Assembly (NCBI RefSeq): GCF_042679605.1
Contig: NZ_JBHTMU010000021.1
Location: 3,793 to 67,792, forward strand
Length of the DNA stretch: 64,000 nt
Source of the DNA: Litorisediminicola beolgyonensis
GTDB taxonomy: Bacteria > Pseudomonadota > Alphaproteobacteria > Rhodobacterales > Rhodobacteraceae
Direction: 5' to 3'
The notes under the pieces were generated by a model. That model saw only the letters and a program-made list of their open reading frames with translations, did not search any database and was not told the DNA's origin. Shown here piece after piece: positions 1 through 8,640 of the stretch (position 1 is its first letter; each line of letters starts with the position of its first letter). The position numbers and the translations under genes were made by a program.

Positions 1-81
1 CGTATGATGAACGGGCTACCGCCGTCGGGCGGTTCGCGCCCGGATGGCGATAGCGTGCTCCCAGAAGAGGAAAGCGCTGCC

Positions 82-621
82 ATGGAAAACCTGAAAATTG
101 CTGTTAGTGCCGGGGTAGGCATCCTGCTGGCTACCTCGGCCATGAGCCAGACTGCCGATGTCACTGTCGACGGTCTGATGGAGCGCCTCGATGGCGTTGC
201 GCCGGCCGCCGTGCTCGAGAACTCCACGTTGCTGAACATCACCGAGGAGGGTGAAATCGAGGTGCTCCGGGAAGGCACCAACGGATGGACATGCATGTAC
301 CCCGGAACCGATCCGATGTGCGCAGACGAAACGTCAATGAGTTTCCTGCAGGCTTGGATGGCCAAAGAGGCTCCTCCGGACACCCTTGGCTTCGTCTACA
401 TGCTGCTGGGCGACGAGGGGGCGAGCAACACGGACCCCTACGCGGAAGGAAAGACAGCCGACAACCAGTGGGTGGTCGCGGGCCCGCACGTGATGATCGT
501 CGGCTCGGCTGCCGGGCCGCTGCTCGATACCTATCCGATCGAGGTTCCGGAAGGCGAAGGTCAGCCGTGGGTCATGTGGCCGGGAACGCCATATTCCCAT
601 CTGATGATCCCTATGGATTAA
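82..621 (+). CDS. Secreted hypothetical protein
   Basis: This 179-residue protein has a clear Sec signal peptide at residues 1-23 (hydrophobic core AGVGILLATSAMS), so it should be periplasmic or exported. I chose the ATG at 82 because AGAGGAAAG lies just upstream and the signal peptide starts there; the longer frame from position 4 adds a non-signal-like extension. The mature part is acidic, contains two cysteines (about residues 70 and 79) that could form a disulfide, and ends in a tryptophan/proline-rich stretch. I do not recognise the family and assign no reaction. It is monocistronic as far as the window shows, and its upstream context is cut off. Confidence 0.7.
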   Translation: MENLKIAVSAGVGILLATSAMSQTADVTVDGLMERLDGVAPAAVLENSTLLNITEEGEIEVLREGTNGWTCMYPGTDPMCADETSMSFLQAWMAKEAPPDTLGFVYMLLGDEGASNTDPYAEGKTADNQWVVAGPHVMIVGSAAGPLLDTYPIEVPEGEGQPWVMWPGTPYSHLMIPMD

Positions 622-875
622 GACCCGCAGGCCCTTAGCGTGTTCGAGGCTGGCTGCCCGTCAGCGGGTCGTGCGGCACTTGGTGCGCCCGGTGAGCCGC
701 GTTCGGAATTTGCGGCTGCCCGACCCACTGCCTCGAGGCAGGGCCCTCTTGCCAGATGCAGCGAAAGACACCTCCGAGCCCTCTCCAGGCACCCATTTGG
801 TGGGCGGTCCGTAGTTAAAAACGGTTTCTCGTGATACGAAGGGTTGGATAATAGGACTTTCTGGGAGGAGAAGAA

Positions 876-1694
876 ATGGCTGCTTACGAGGGTTTTGCGG
901 ACTTGGAAACGAAGGGCTGGTCTGACGATACGATTTCATCAGGCTACGTGAAAATGTTCTCTTCCGCGAGTGACATGGCCATCCCTTCTATCGTGTCCAG
1001 CATTGAAAGTTCCGGTAAAGTTCTCGATCTTTGTTGCGGACAAGGCAATGTCACCGAGGCACTTGTAAAAGCCGGGCACGCCGTGACTGGGGTAGATTTC
1101 TCCTCAAAGATGCTTGCATACGCGCGCAAGAGGGTTCCGGGCGGAGACTTCGTCGAAGCCGACGCGCAAGACCTGCCTTTCGACGACGGTAGCTTTGACG
1201 CTGTCGTCTGCAGCTTCGGCTTGATGCACATCCCTGATCAGCCAAAAGCTCTTGCGGAAATTCGCAGGGTTTTGAAGCCCAGCGGCCAGTTCATAATGAC
1301 GTCTTGGTTTGGCCCAGATATCTCCCCTGTCTTCCAAGTATTTTACAGCAGCGTTCAGGAAAACGGCCACCCGGCGGTCAAGATGCCTGAGAGCCCGAAT
1401 TTTCATCAATTTGCAAACGAGGAAACGGCAAATACGATCCTGTCAGGTGCGGGGTTTGACGTGGAAAAGCAGCAACAGATCGACTGCTTCTGGATGTTGG
1501 ATGCTCCGGAAAGTCTGGCCGAGCTCTTCCAGAACGGGGCTCCTCGTGGTGGGTACCTCCTGTCTCAGCAGCCAGAAGCGAATAATGCGGCAATCAAAGC
1601 GGCGGTGGCCGAAAAAGTGCGCGAACACTTCAGCGACGGCGACAAATGGCGCGCTCCACTACCTTCATCTTTAATCGTCGCCCGCGTTCGGTAA
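876..1694 (+). CDS. Class I SAM-dependent methyltransferase
   Basis: The protein has 272 residues. Motif I of a Rossmann methyltransferase is plain at residues 49-58 (VLDLCCGQGN), followed by the acidic end of strand beta2 (VTGVDFS), a DAQDLPF motif and the post-motif region SFDAVVCSFGLMHIPD. This is the UbiE/COQ5-like Methyltransf_11 pattern, so it should transfer a methyl group from SAM to a small molecule in the cytoplasm. The substrate cannot be read from the sequence. A strong ribosome site (GGGAGGAG) lies 5 bases before the ATG. The gene stands alone between the secreted protein and the convergent chromate genes. GC is somewhat lower than in the neighbours, which may mean recent acquisition. 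Confidence 0.85.
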   Translation: MAAYEGFADLETKGWSDDTISSGYVKMFSSASDMAIPSIVSSIESSGKVLDLCCGQGNVTEALVKAGHAVTGVDFSSKMLAYARKRVPGGDFVEADAQDLPFDDGSFDAVVCSFGLMHIPDQPKALAEIRRVLKPSGQFIMTSWFGPDISPVFQVFYSSVQENGHPAVKMPESPNFHQFANEETANTILSGAGFDVEKQQQIDCFWMLDAPESLAELFQNGAPRGGYLLSQQPEANNAAIKAAVAEKVREHFSDGDKWRAPLPSSLIVARVR

Positions 1695-1746
1695 AGCAAA
1701 TCGGGCAACGGCTGCCTTGTCCGCACACCGGACCTTGGTGCATCGC

Positions 1747-1760
1747 GCAGCGAAGGTCCG
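1747..1760 (+). repeat. Dispersed GCAGCGAAGGTCCG element, copy 1
   Basis: This is the 14-nt core GCAGCGAAGGTCCG in the 3' flank of the methyltransferase gene. Related cores occur at 4384-4397, 24257-24270, 32494-32506 (reverse complement) and, in diverged form, around 24160-24235 and 32540-32635. All lie between genes. It behaves as a family of small non-coding repeats rather than a regulatory site for one gene. Confidence 0.5.
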
Positions 1761-1966
1761 CAATCCGCCCTAATCGCGAAAGGAGCGCATCCGACGCGAA
1801 CGGCCCTTACCTGCCGCTCAAGCAGCAGCACGTCGCTGCAGCGCAGTTACCCCGAACCAGTCATCCGTGGCCACGTGCAGCACAGCCTCGCAGACCAAGG
1901 TCAGCAGAGCGGACAAAACGTAGACTGGCTGCCGCTGCGCCAAGGTCTGTATCTGGGTCAGGCGTA

Positions 1967-3259
1967 TCAGAGCAGCAGTCGCAGCGCTGCGCCCAGAACC
2001 GAGGCGATCAGCAGGATGCGGATGATGCCCCAGTGCAGGCGGAAGGCCAGAAACGAGCTCAGACCGAAGAGCAACAGCGCGAGCCACTCGATGGTGGCAA
2101 GCTCAGGCTGCCACAGAGTGATGGGGCCCCAGCCTGTGCGCGTCACCGTGGTGAACAGCACATGCAGCGCGAACCAGAGCGACAGGTTTAGAATGACGCC
2201 CACAACTGCGGCCGTGATCGCCTTCAGCGCGCCCTGCAGCCGTGGTTGGTTCGAGATCCATTCGATGTATGGCGCTCCGGCGAAAATCCACAGGAAACAT
2301 GGTGCGAAAGTCACCCAGAGAGCGACAATGGCGGCGGTCACTCCGAGGCCAAGCCCCCCCACCTTGAACCCGGCCAGGAAGCCCACGAACTGTGTCACGA
2401 GGATCAGCGGGCCTGGCGTGGTCTCCGCCAGACCGAGGGCATCGATCATCTCGGCTGTGCTCAGCCAACCGAACTGCACCACCACGTCCTGCGCCATATA
2501 GGCCAGCACCGCGTAGGCACCGCCGAAGGTAACGACGGCCAGCGTGCTGAAGAATGTCCCCACCTGGACAAGGATGTCCGGCGCGCCGAACCAGGTGAGC
2601 GCCAGTAGCGGAAGCAGCCAGATCGCAAGCCAGAGGATGATGGTTCTAGCGGTTTGTCGAGCCGACACGTGAGCCAAATCGACAGCGCGACGCTCCACGC
2701 GCGCGGCTGCGGAGATCAGGCCATAGAGACCCGCTATCAAGACGATCAGCGGGTAGGGGATCGACAGGAAGAAGATCCCGACAAAGGCAGTCCCCGCGAT
2801 GATCCAATGCTGCCTTTGGGTCAGTGCCTTTTTCGAGACCCGCAACAGCGCCTCGACGACGATGACCAGGACGGCGGCCTTGACTCCGTAGAACAGGGCC
2901 TCGACCAGCGGAACATTGCCGAAAATACTGTAGATCGCCGCGAGCGTCATGATCACGACCGCACCGGGGATGACGAAAAGCAACCCAGCGATCAGACCTC
3001 CAATCGTGCCATGAAGCCGCCAACCGGCATAGGTCGCAAGCTGCATCGCCTCTGGCCCCGGCAATAGCATGCAAAAGCTCAGCGCGCTGAGGAACTGTTG
3101 TTCACACAACCACTTACGGTCGTCCACCACCTCCTTGTGCATCAGCGCGATCTGTGCGGCAGGCCCGCCAAAAGACAGGATGCCGATCTTCCACCAGACC
3201 CGTGTTGCGTCCACGAGAGACGGGGCCATATCCGCCTCGACGTCGTCTGTACTGCTCAT
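1967..3259 (-). CDS. chrA: Chromate transporter ChrA
   Basis: This 430-residue inner-membrane protein has two homologous halves, each beginning with a CHR-type segment (N half: WWKIGILSFGGPAAQIALMH; C half: STLAVVTFGGAYAVLAYMAQ). Both halves are very hydrophobic. The length and duplicated layout fit the long-chain CHR family, whose characterised members export chromate. The gene begins 3 bases after the stop of the upstream rhodanese-ChrB gene, so the two form an operon. The family assignment is strong. Actual chromate specificity is inferred from the family and the neighbour. Confidence 0.93.
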   Translation of the reverse strand: MSSTDDVEADMAPSLVDATRVWWKIGILSFGGPAAQIALMHKEVVDDRKWLCEQQFLSALSFCMLLPGPEAMQLATYAGWRLHGTIGGLIAGLLFVIPGAVVIMTLAAIYSIFGNVPLVEALFYGVKAAVLVIVVEALLRVSKKALTQRQHWIIAGTAFVGIFFLSIPYPLIVLIAGLYGLISAAARVERRAVDLAHVSARQTARTIILWLAIWLLPLLALTWFGAPDILVQVGTFFSTLAVVTFGGAYAVLAYMAQDVVVQFGWLSTAEMIDALGLAETTPGPLILVTQFVGFLAGFKVGGLGLGVTAAIVALWVTFAPCFLWIFAGAPYIEWISNQPRLQGALKAITAAVVGVILNLSLWFALHVLFTTVTRTGWGPITLWQPELATIEWLALLLFGLSSFLAFRLHWGIIRILLIASVLGAALRLLL

Positions 3260-3262
3260 GAC

Positions 3263-4081
3263 TCAGGCCCTTGTCGCAGCAGCGGGCCAATCATGACCTT
3301 CGTTGGTCGCGTCGCGCGCCCAGCGGTAGAAGGCATCGTACAGCAGTATGCCTGCCTCAAGTTGGTCCAGATCATCGCGAAACATGCGAGACAGACCCAA
3401 GGACGCCGCCAGAAGGCCAGCAGCTTCGGGTGCCAGGTCATGTCTGTTGGTGTCGGCTCCCCGCACAATCACGGCAAGCCGTGTCAGGGCGTCATGCCCT
3501 ATGCCGAACTCCTCGATCATCGTGTCGAAGGTGCAGGTCTCGCCGCGATGGGTCCAGAAGACGCCCTCGATGTCAAAAGGCGTGGCGTCGAAGCGCTCCG
3601 CCACATTGGCCACTTGCGAGGCCGCAACATAGAGGATTTGCGCCTTTGGATCGATGAAACGACGTATGAGCCACGGACAGGCGATCCGGTCGATTTTCGG
3701 GCGATGGCGTGTGACCCAAACCGTGCGGCCCGATGCATTCGGCGGCGGCAGCTTGCCCGTTGAAACCATCGGGAGCTTCGCGTCGCGCCATGCGAATTGC
3801 CCGCCTTCGAGAACCTCGGCCTGAACCCCTGCCGCGCGCAGCAGCGCCGCCGCTCCTTGACTGATCTTGAGACCCTTTTGGCAATAGGCCACGACCGCAT
3901 GGCCCGTGAGGTCATCAGCCAGTTCGCAAACATCTTTGAACGGATGGCGAAAGGCTCCGGGAATGAATCTTGGATCGTCGTCAAAGTCTTCATCGATGCG
4001 CACATCGAGAAGGGTTGGACAATCAGGTGTCCCGATCAGACGGGCCAGAGCAGCAACGGGAATTTCATTATACGACGCCAT
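3263..4081 (-). CDS. Rhodanese-ChrB type chromate resistance protein
   Basis: The protein has 272 residues in two domains. Residues 1-115 form a rhodanese-like domain with the catalytic-loop cysteine in YCQKG (Cys67). Residues 120-265 match the ChrB C-terminal chromate-resistance domain (WVTRHRPKIDRIACPWLIRR, then FWTHRGETCTFDTMIEEFG). ChrB-type proteins accompany ChrA and are reported as regulators or accessory resistance factors. This version has a rhodanese module where classical ChrB has a putative DNA-binding N terminus, so a sulfurtransfer or reductive role is as likely as regulation. It is the first gene of the chr pair and has no separate regulator beside it. Confidence 0.88.
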   Translation of the reverse strand: MASYNEIPVAALARLIGTPDCPTLLDVRIDEDFDDDPRFIPGAFRHPFKDVCELADDLTGHAVVAYCQKGLKISQGAAALLRAAGVQAEVLEGGQFAWRDAKLPMVSTGKLPPPNASGRTVWVTRHRPKIDRIACPWLIRRFIDPKAQILYVAASQVANVAERFDATPFDIEGVFWTHRGETCTFDTMIEEFGIGHDALTRLAVIVRGADTNRHDLAPEAAGLLAASLGLSRMFRDDLDQLEAGILLYDAFYRWARDATNEGHDWPAAATRA

Positions 4082-4830
4082 AGGACATCCTCCATGCAGA
4101 GTCAGAACTGGAAGGATGCAAGATTGGGCTGGCGCCTCACGGGGTTCTTGCGCACCCCTGAGAGTTGAAGCTAGAAGCCATCACCTCGGATGTCAAACCC
4201 AAGAGCGGCCGTTAGATGCGTCGCAGAAATCCGGAGGTTTGGGCTCGAAGCGGTCATGCGGCACTGCGGCGTGCCGCGCGACCACCCTGGCGGAGCAAAC
4301 TCGGCGCTCCCGGCCCACTACGGACTTCCGACATCGGCATGTCTGACGACCGCTTCCGGCCCTTAGCGGAACTTCGTGAGCGTCGCAGTGAAGGTCCGGT
4401 TTGAGCCCAATCCGACTGATGCTGCAATATGCACCAAGGTCTGCAAAAGCCGGAGAAGCGGTCATTAGACGTTGTACTTTGCGGCTGTCCAGTGATGGAT
4501 GGTAGCGATTTTACCCCCATTTCAATGGCTTGCACGGCTTCATGTGCAGCTCATGTTCATGTTTCGATCGCATGATTTCGCGCTATGCCGCGCCAAATGC
4601 GGGTCGCCGAAGAGAACTGCAGCGTTGGCCGTTGCATCACCCCGTTTGTCGGAAAGCGTGAGGCGCAAGTGGGACTGCGTGGTTTCCGCTCGCTATGGAG
4701 TTTCATCTATCAGGAAAGCCAAAAACGCTTTTGGACATATGCCGAAGTACAGCTCTCCAGAGCGATAGCTCCAGACAAAAAAGTACACGGCCGCCCGGTG
4801 AGGTGCCCAGACGACCAAAGCCACGTGCGT
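4082..4830. other. Intergenic region without a convincing gene
   Basis: These 749 bases lie upstream of the chr operon and downstream of tctC. Short open frames exist on both strands, but none has a ribosome site plus recognisable protein features. A member of the GCAGYGAAGGTCCG dispersed repeat family is at 4384-4397. The segment before 4200 presumably carries the chr promoter, though I cannot pick out a definite -35/-10 pair. No clear terminator for tctC is visible. Confidence 0.5.
4384..4397 (+). repeat. Dispersed GCAGYGAAGGTCCG element, copy 2
   Basis: Core GCAGTGAAGGTCCG, one mismatch from the copy at 1747, located in the intergenic region between chr and tct. It is followed by a partly self-complementary tract that resembles the flanks of other copies. 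Confidence 0.45.
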
Positions 4831-5799
4831 CTATTCCTTTATTCCAGCGGCTTCGATCAGGGGCGCCCAAACGCCAATCAGATCGGCGACCATCGCTTCG
4901 TACTCTTCCGAGGACATCGCGACATGGGTGATGCCGAGATCGGTGAGCTTGGTCTGTACCTCGGGGTCTGCGAAGACAGCCAACACTGTCTCGTGGATCT
5001 TGGCGCGCATGTCGGGGTCGATTCCAGCGGGCGCTGAAAGACCAAGCCAGTTCTCGATCACCACGTCATAGCCCTGTTCCTTAAAGGTCGGGACATCGGG
5101 CATCTGCGGGTTGCGCTCGGGCGAGGCGATGGCGAGGGCGACGGCTTCGCCATCCTCGATCAGGGCGCTGTTCTGGACGACCATGTCGTAGAAGGAGTCG
5201 AGTGCGCCTGCCCGGAAGTCCTGGATCGCGGGCGCGCTGCCCTGGTAGGGGACGTGGATCGACTCGACTGTGAGCGCGGCATCGACCGCCTCGCCGAGGA
5301 TGTGGGAGATCGAACCAACGCCGGACGAGCCGTAGGTCATCGGCGTGTCCTTCACGAAGGCGACGTATTCTTCCAGCGTGGTGATGCCGGACGACGGCTG
5401 GACGAAGAGGCCAGGGGCGGAAGCGCCGATATAGGCGATGTGGGTGAAGCCTTCGATCGGGTCGTAGGGCAGGCTCGCGAACCGTGTCGGCGAGATGGTG
5501 AAGGGCGCGTTGTTCGACAGGATCAGCGTCGTGCCGTCCGGGGCCTGCTGGGCGACGTAGTCGGCAGCGACGGTGCCGGCCGCGCCAGGTCGGTTGTCGA
5601 CGACGGCTTTCTGGCCGTAGGCGGTGTCCAGTTGCTCGGCGAGAAGGCGGGCGACGAGGTCGCTGGTGCCGCCCGGCGGGAAAGTGACGACGATGCGGAC
5701 GGGCTCGTCGCTCCACGCGCCGGGTTCTGCGAAGGCCGCGCCGGACGAGATCGCGGCGACTGCGAGAGCAGCGGTTGCGGCTTTAATTTTACTGTTCAT
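4831..5799 (-). CDS. tctC: Tripartite tricarboxylate transporter solute-binding protein (TctC/Bug family)
   Basis: The protein has 322 residues from the ATG at 5799. That start is chosen because AAGGAAA precedes it and a signal peptide begins there (MNSKIKAATAALAVAAISSG, cleavage near AFA-EP). The mature protein has Bug-family landmarks: VRIVVTFPPGGTSDLVARLL near the N terminus and a DNRPGAAG motif, followed by a glycine-rich GSSGVGSISH loop. Family members bind carboxylates or other small polar solutes in the periplasm and deliver them to TctAB. The start codon lies inside the end of tctA (11-bp overlap), so the three genes form one minus-strand operon, tctB-tctA-tctC. The substrate is unknown; the ureide-type genes nearby suggest a nitrogenous carboxylate. 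Confidence 0.92.
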   Translation of the reverse strand: MNSKIKAATAALAVAAISSGAAFAEPGAWSDEPVRIVVTFPPGGTSDLVARLLAEQLDTAYGQKAVVDNRPGAAGTVAADYVAQQAPDGTTLILSNNAPFTISPTRFASLPYDPIEGFTHIAYIGASAPGLFVQPSSGITTLEEYVAFVKDTPMTYGSSGVGSISHILGEAVDAALTVESIHVPYQGSAPAIQDFRAGALDSFYDMVVQNSALIEDGEAVALAIASPERNPQMPDVPTFKEQGYDVVIENWLGLSAPAGIDPDMRAKIHETVLAVFADPEVQTKLTDLGITHVAMSSEEYEAMVADLIGVWAPLIEAAGIKE

Positions 5800-7327
5800 T
5801 GAGATTTTCCTTTCCATTGGATGCCAGTCGCGCCGCAAGGCTGCGGCGTCGGGTTTTTGCTGAGGAGAAAAGTGCGAAGAGGATAATCAGCGCGGTGACC
5901 GCAAGGAGCGTGGCGCTGATCGGGCGTTCGAGAAAGACCATAGGATCTCCCCGTGAGAGGAGCATGGTGCGGCGGAGTTGCTCCTCCATCATCGGACCCA
6001 GAACGAAACCGAGGAGGAGCGGGGCGGGCTCGAACCGGAACAGGCGCATCACGTATCCGACGACTCCGATGATGAGGGTCAGCCAGACGTCGAAGACGTT
6101 GTTGTTGAGGCTATAAACCCCCATGCAGATCAGCACGATGATCGTGGGGTACATGTACTTGTAGGGGATGCGTAGAAGCCGGACCCATATGCCGATGAGC
6201 GGCACGTTCAGTATCAGAAGCATGATGTTGCCCACAAGGAAGCTGGCGACGAGGCCCCAGAACATGTCAGGTTGCTCGGTCAGAAGCCTTGGGCCGGGCG
6301 TGATTCCATAGATCATCAGCGCACCGATGACGATTGCCATGGGCGGACTGCCGGGGACGCCGAGCGTCAGGGTCGGGATGAAAGCGGTCTGGGTCGCGGA
6401 GTTGTTGGCGGCCTCGGGCACGGCGACGCCGGGGACGACGCCGGTGCCAAATTTCTCGCGTTGCGGGGAGACTTTCTTTTCGGCGGCATAGGCGAGGGCG
6501 GCGGCAATGGTCTGGCCGGTGCCGGGGAGGGCGCCGACGAAGGAGCCGATGGCGCCGCCGCGCAGGATCGGGGCGAAAAGGGACTTCCACTCGTCTTTCG
6601 AGGGATAGAAATCGGTGTAGTCGACGGTTTGGGCGGCAGTGCCGCTGCGCGCGCCCCGGATCGAGGCAATGACCTCTCCCACCCCGAAGAGGCCCATGGC
6701 GACGATGACAATATGCACGCCATCGCGCAGTTCGGGGATGCCCATGGTGAAGCGGGTGACGCCGGTCGTCAGGTCGATTCCGATGGTGCCGAGCATCAGG
6801 CCGGTCACCACCATGGCGATGCCTTTGAGCGCGCCGCCGTTGCTGACGGCGGAGGCGGCGATGAGGCCGAGAAGGATGACGGCGAAGTAATCGGCGGGTG
6901 CGAAGGACAGGGCGAGGCTCGCCAGCGATGGCGAGAGAAAGGCGATGACGATCATGCCGATGATGCCGCCTCCGAAGGATGCGGTGGCGGTAGAGAAGAG
7001 CGCCACGCCTGCGCGACCCCGCTTGGCGAGTTGGTGGCCCTCGATGGCGGTGATCGAGGCGGCGGGGGTGCCGGGGACGTTGAGCAGGATGGAGGCGGTG
7101 GAGCCTCCGTATTCCGCGCCGTAGAAAACGCCCGCGATCATCACCAGCGCAGGAGTCGGGTCGAGGTAGAAGGTGATTGGCAGGATCATCGCGATGGCCG
7201 CCATAGAGCCGATCCCGGGCAGCACGCCGATGAAGGTGCCAAGGAAGACGCCGATGAAGCAGTACATCAGGTTTTCGGGCTGGAGCACCGTAAGCAGACC
7301 GCCGCCGAAACTAGCAAGGACATCCAT
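5789..7327 (-). CDS. tctA: Tripartite tricarboxylate transporter large permease TctA
   Basis: This 512-residue, highly hydrophobic protein has the usual length for TctA (about 500). Family signatures are visible: an N-terminal IGVLPGIGSMAAIAMILP segment and the later GALPGTGQTIAAALAY repeat. Both are the Gly-Pro-Gly loops that mark the two inverted halves of the transporter. It is the ion-coupled transport subunit in the inner membrane. It starts 2 bases after the tctB stop and runs into tctC, so translation is probably coupled. An open frame on the opposite strand across this gene is a codon-bias shadow. Confidence 0.95.
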   Translation of the reverse strand: MDVLASFGGGLLTVLQPENLMYCFIGVFLGTFIGVLPGIGSMAAIAMILPITFYLDPTPALVMIAGVFYGAEYGGSTASILLNVPGTPAASITAIEGHQLAKRGRAGVALFSTATASFGGGIIGMIVIAFLSPSLASLALSFAPADYFAVILLGLIAASAVSNGGALKGIAMVVTGLMLGTIGIDLTTGVTRFTMGIPELRDGVHIVIVAMGLFGVGEVIASIRGARSGTAAQTVDYTDFYPSKDEWKSLFAPILRGGAIGSFVGALPGTGQTIAAALAYAAEKKVSPQREKFGTGVVPGVAVPEAANNSATQTAFIPTLTLGVPGSPPMAIVIGALMIYGITPGPRLLTEQPDMFWGLVASFLVGNIMLLILNVPLIGIWVRLLRIPYKYMYPTIIVLICMGVYSLNNNVFDVWLTLIIGVVGYVMRLFRFEPAPLLLGFVLGPMMEEQLRRTMLLSRGDPMVFLERPISATLLAVTALIILFALFSSAKTRRRSLAARLASNGKENLNEQ

Positions 7328-7329
7328 GG

Positions 7330-7812
7330 CTACATTCCCACGAACGGTTTGAAGGGCAGGTTCAGGAGCTCGATGAAGACCCCCCAGCAGCCGAGCGCGA
7401 CGACGACGCCGAGGAGGGCCTTTCCTGGGAAGGAGAGGCTGCGGTCGGGCAGGCTGGCGACCATGACGGTCGCAAAGACGCCGGGGACGAGGCCAAGAGG
7501 CTCAACGCTGATGGCGAAGACGGCGAGCGATGCGGCGATGGCGGCAAGGCCGACCCAGTCGGGTACTTCCGCCAGTCCGTCGCCCTTGCGCTCGGCGACG
7601 CAGATGAAGACCGACAGGGCGGCGAGGACGGCACCGGTCACGAAGGGAAAGGCGCCGGTGCCGAGGCGGGTGGGCTGGCCGAGGCCGAGTTGCCAGCCAC
7701 CGACCATGAAGATGATGCTTAGCAAGAAAAGCAGCACGCCGCCGATCTCACCGCCCCAGCCGAGGCCGTTGGCGTGGGGGTCTGGTTGTCGGTCTTCGGT
7801 GTCTGATGGCAT
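7330..7812 (-). CDS. tctB: Tripartite tricarboxylate transporter small permease TctB
   Basis: The protein has 160 residues and about four membrane segments (first at IGGVLLFLLSIIFMVGG), typical for the poorly conserved small TctB subunit. It is the first gene of the tctBAC operon. Its start region faces the divergent transthyretin-like gene across 89 bases, so the promoter for both directions should be in 7813-7901. Identification rests on size, topology and position directly before tctA. Confidence 0.88.
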   Translation of the reverse strand: MPSDTEDRQPDPHANGLGWGGEIGGVLLFLLSIIFMVGGWQLGLGQPTRLGTGAFPFVTGAVLAALSVFICVAERKGDGLAEVPDWVGLAAIAASLAVFAISVEPLGLVPGVFATVMVASLPDRSLSFPGKALLGVVVALGCWGVFIELLNLPFKPFVGM

Positions 7813-7901
7813 GGACTTTATCCTGTGACCGCGTGGTGGCTTGGCATTGCGCCATTGAGCGTGGCAGGCTTTGCCGGGTTAACGACCGAAGGAGCGCGGG
7901 C

Positions 7902-8276
7902 ATGACTGAAGTGGCAGCAAAGGCGGGCGGTATTTCCATTCACGCGGTCGATGTCTCCCGCGGTGTGCCCGCGGACGGACTGTCGGTCCGGTTGCGTCGT
8001 CTGGAGCCGGACGCCGGGGTGATCGCCGAAGGGGTCTGTGCGCCGAACGGTCATTTCGCGCACCCCGTGGCCGATGGGACGGGTGTGGTTCGCGGAACCT
8101 ACGAGGTCGAATTCGGTGTCGCAGAGTTCTTCCGTGAGGCGGGCGTGCCGGTCCCCGATCCGTCCTTTCTGGATGTCGCCGTGTTCCGCTTCGGAATCGA
8201 TGCGGTACAGGAACATTTCCATCTGCCATTCAAGTTCACACCGTGGGGATTTTCGATGTTCCGCGGTGGCGCGTAA
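7902..8276 (+). CDS. Divergent transthyretin-like / 5-hydroxyisourate hydrolase family protein
   Basis: The protein has 124 residues, the standard length for HIU hydrolase. The ATG at 7902 is chosen because GGAG lies upstream and the N-terminal family strand (ISIHAVDVSRGVPADG) follows directly. The family hydrolyses 5-hydroxyisourate, the product of urate oxidase. His14 and the EHFHLP histidines (His105, His107) match conserved positions. However, the usual catalytic Arg of the DGR turn appears as His51 (NGH), and the terminal YRGS tetrapeptide is replaced by FRGG followed by Ala. These changes make ordinary HIU hydrolase activity doubtful, and a different cyclic ureide substrate is possible. 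It lies divergent from tctB and upstream of the ureide-type genes. Confidence 0.82.
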   Translation: MTEVAAKAGGISIHAVDVSRGVPADGLSVRLRRLEPDAGVIAEGVCAPNGHFAHPVADGTGVVRGTYEVEFGVAEFFREAGVPVPDPSFLDVAVFRFGIDAVQEHFHLPFKFTPWGFSMFRGGA

Positions 8277-8640
8277 ATCTCTGAGCGGTTGGGAGTTTTG
8301 GCAGTTTGCCGAAGGTGCCGAAGATCCGAACGCCTCGCATCGTAGGCGGTGTCCCAAGGTGACCGGGATCGTCCCGGCTCTTGCCGTATCAATCTCGCAG
8401 TATTGACCCTTAGCCGTCGTCATTCACCCCAAGTCCCCAGCTTGCGGATAAAAGCTACAGCGTCGCTCCATTGCAATCCATGAGGTATTAGGCAATGTTC
8501 CATTCGAATTTTTAGAATGATGCAAAACGCGGCAAAACCGCGATTCGCCACATTAAATTTGCACCGCAGTCGAAATCGAATCGGATCTTCGGCAATCGAC
8601 GGAGCTACTTCGTCCGGGCCGTCTCCGAGATATTCGCGGC
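8277..8640. other. Convergent intergenic region with a relict regulatory element
   Basis: This region lies between two converging genes, where no promoter is expected, yet it contains a 51-nt copy of the lysR/uraD control element (see 8469-8519). Short frames downstream of it do not read as a LysR protein. The likely history is loss of a divergent gene pair that once used this promoter. Confidence 0.5.
8469..8519 (+). promoter_or_regulatory. LysR-type control element, duplicate copy
   Basis: This stretch aligns without gaps to 22654-22704, which overlaps the start of the lysR gene. The first 13 bases (CATTGCAATCCAT) are identical. The 17-base middle is diverged. The last 21 bases match at 17 positions and end in the same ...AGAATG, where the ATG of lysR sits in the other copy. 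Within it, ATTC-N9-GAAT forms a dyad of the T-N11-A kind bound by LysR regulators. Here it is flanked by no intact target gene. Confidence 0.55.

Noticed and set aside
6272..7828. A 518-residue glycine/aspartate-rich frame opposite tctA and tctB
   Set aside because: Low-complexity antisense frame produced by GC-rich codon bias; no ribosome site or domain, and it covers well-identified transporter genes.
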